From assembly GCA_026395035.1 (NCBI GenBank), contig JAPLZN010000051.1, positions 1 through 6,944 of the forward strand: a stretch of DNA of 6,944 bases. Reading direction: 5' to 3'. This stretch comes from Candidatus Vogelbacteria bacterium. GTDB taxonomy: Bacteria; Patescibacteriota; Minisyncoccia; Phycocordibacterales; XYD1-FULL-46-19. The stretch's first letter is position 1; each line of letters opens with the position of its first letter. Made by a program: the position numbers and the translations under genes. Below the pieces are notes generated by a model that worked only from the letters and a program-made list of their open reading frames with translations, searched no databases and was not told the DNA's origin. Shown piece by piece: positions 6,061-6,944 of this stretch.

Positions 6061-6233
6061 GGCATCCCGCCCATGCGGTTCCCAAAATTAAAGTCAAACA
6101 AACAGTTCTCCTGCTTAACTTTGCCACAACCTACTAGCTGGCACAAGGTTAACCAAGTGCAAAAGACCAAGATATGGCTAATTCTAGACATATTTCACTG
6201 AGGGGAGTATGATGGGCGCACTATTAGTCGCCC
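6061..6233. other. Intergenic stretch before the efp promoter, no gene seen
   Basis: The recA-efp gap is 306 bases in all. Apart from the terminator, promoter and repeats listed separately, this part holds only two modest inverted repeats. One is TTAAC (6115-6119) with GTTAA (6148-6152), nested with TGCCA (6122-6126) and TGGCA (6139-6143). The other is GGGCG (6214-6218) with CGCCC (6229-6233). No tRNA or coding frame can be supported. Confidence 0.5.
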
Positions 6234-6262
6234 CTGACGCTTGGCCGTACCCAGCTTATACT
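6234..6262 (+). promoter_or_regulatory. Promoter of efp
   Basis: CTGACG (6234-6239) and TATACT (6257-6262) are 17 bases apart and match four and five consensus positions. The predicted start near 6269 gives a leader of about 42 nt made almost wholly of heptamer repeats. No Shine-Dalgarno site precedes the ATG. Confidence 0.5.
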
Positions 6263-6266
6263 TTTT

Positions 6267-6308
6267 AGTTTAAGTTTTGAGCTTTGCGTTTTGAGCTTTA
6301 AGCTAGAA
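6267..6308 (+). repeat. Degenerate 7-base tandem repeat in the efp leader
   Basis: Six successive heptamers can be read: AGTTTAA, GTTTTGA, GCTTTGC, GTTTTGA, GCTTTAA, GCTAGAA. The clearest part is GTTTTGAGCTTT, present twice with a 14-base period (6274-6285 and 6288-6299). The repeats fill the transcribed leader right up to the ATG. Confidence 0.6.
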
Positions 6309-6310
6309 TT

Positions 6311-6877
6311 ATGTTGGAATATAACGAAATCAAGGAACGAAAAGTAATTCTTATGAACGGCGAACCGTATGAGGTCGTCGCTTCTCATGTTTTCCGCAAA
6401 CAACAGCGCAAGCCGGTCAACGCGACAAAATTGAAGAATCTGATTACCGGCAAGGTGATGGAGTACTCTTTCCATCAAAGCGAAAAGGCCGAGGAGGCCG
6501 AACTTTCGAAAAGAAAAATCAAGTTCCTCTACGAGAATCGGGGCGAATACTGGTTCTGCGAGGAAAAAGATTCCGCCAAACGATTTAAAATGACCAAGGA
6601 AGAAGTCGGCGACCTGATTAAATTCGTCAAACCGAATACCCTAGTCGATCTAATCTCTTTCGAGGAACGCATCATGGGTGTCTCCGTCCCAATCAAGGTT
6701 GCCCTTAAGGTGACCGAGGCCCCACCATCAGTCAAGGGTAATACTGTCACCGGTGGGACCAAGCTCGTCACCCTGGAAACCGGCGCCACCGTGGATGCTC
6801 CCCTGTTCGTCAACGAAGGTGATATTCTGTCCATTAATACTGAAACGGGAGAATACGTTGAAAGGGTGAATAAATAG
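6311..6877 (+). CDS. efp: Translation elongation factor P
   Basis: EF-P binds stalled ribosomes between the P and E sites and speeds peptide bonds at consecutive prolines. The protein has 188 residues, the normal family length. Residues 1-62 form the KOW-like domain I (ILMNGEPYEVVASHV, TKLKNLITGK), about 67-125 the first OB domain and about 130-186 the second. The C-terminal signature LETGATVDAPLFVNEGDILSINTETGEYVERV is clear. The oddity is the domain I tip. The classical K-PGKG-QA segment is replaced by R29-KQQRKP-35, with no gap in my hand alignment, so the residue at the position of E. coli Lys34 is Gln32. Modification by the known lysine or arginine routes is therefore uncertain. The gene has its own promoter, no ribosome binding site and a TAG stop. 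Confidence 0.96.
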   Translation: MLEYNEIKERKVILMNGEPYEVVASHVFRKQQRKPVNATKLKNLITGKVMEYSFHQSEKAEEAELSKRKIKFLYENRGEYWFCEEKDSAKRFKMTKEEVGDLIKFVKPNTLVDLISFEERIMGVSVPIKVALKVTEAPPSVKGNTVTGGTKLVTLETGATVDAPLFVNEGDILSINTETGEYVERVNK

Positions 6878-6885
6878 CGGAAAAG

Positions 6886-6906
6886 GTAGTAAGTAGTAAG
6901 TAGTAA
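6886..6906 (+). repeat. Three-copy 7-base tandem repeat after efp
   Basis: GTAGTAA is repeated three times head to tail, starting eight bases after the efp TAG stop. The rest of the window (6907-6944) is A-rich and shows no gene. Confidence 0.75.
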
Positions 6907-6944
6907 GCAAAACATTTTAAAAAAGAAAACCGTTAAAGCAATTT

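Noticed and set aside
5964..6191. Minus-strand 75-codon frame with a lipoprotein-like start (LVGC)
   Set aside because: It crosses the 14-base terminator stem and its T7 tract and ends inside recA antisense; the lipobox resemblance is probably chance.
1..6944. UGA recoding to glycine, CRISPR array, prophage or insertion sequence
   Set aside because: No in-frame TGA occurs in the recognised genes, no regularly spaced repeats of 20-40 bases exist, and no transposase, integrase or phage gene is seen.

Overview
The window looks like ordinary chromosomal DNA from a Patescibacteria/CPR bacterium, most likely Parcubacteria-like. This is inferred from gene content and protein style, not from a marker tree. 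The clues are a winged-helix protein ending in an RRWSRYxL-type tail, a secreted peptidoglycan-binding-domain protein with a Cys-loop repeat, a short membrane-anchored Ig-like protein between ftsK and recA, and an EF-P with a KQQRKP tip. All five stop codons in the window are TAG. TGA is never used in frame, so the standard bacterial code fits. No phage, insertion sequence, CRISPR array or defence genes are visible.

Layout. Positions 1-481 (minus) hold the N-terminal part of a secreted peptidoglycan-binding-domain protein that runs off the left edge. Positions 482-1314 are more than 800 bases without a convincing gene. They contain a strong minus-strand promoter (1007-1035), a second possible one (794-822), a leader with many hairpins, a block of three GC-rich hairpins and a 7-base tandem repeat. 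Positions 1315-2079 (minus) encode a winged-helix DNA-binding protein. It is transcribed divergently from a plus-strand gene run: ftsK (2262-4466), overlapped by a small membrane/Ig-like gene (4456-4815). An 86-base palindromic REP/MITE-like element (4839-4924) follows, then recA (4982-6004) and a hairpin terminator. Gene efp (6311-6877) has its own promoter, with heptamer repeats on both sides.

How the genes relate. FtsK (chromosome segregation at the septum) and RecA (recombination and repair) are the DNA-maintenance pair. The small Ig-like protein is probably co-translated with FtsK at the membrane. EF-P relieves ribosome stalling at polyproline. The left-edge protein acts outside the cell. 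I see no new multi-gene system. The points most worth following are the roughly 520-nt structured leader of the peptidoglycan-binding gene, the altered EF-P tip, the apparently leaderless recA with helically phased repeats, and the recurrent 7-base tandem repeats between genes.
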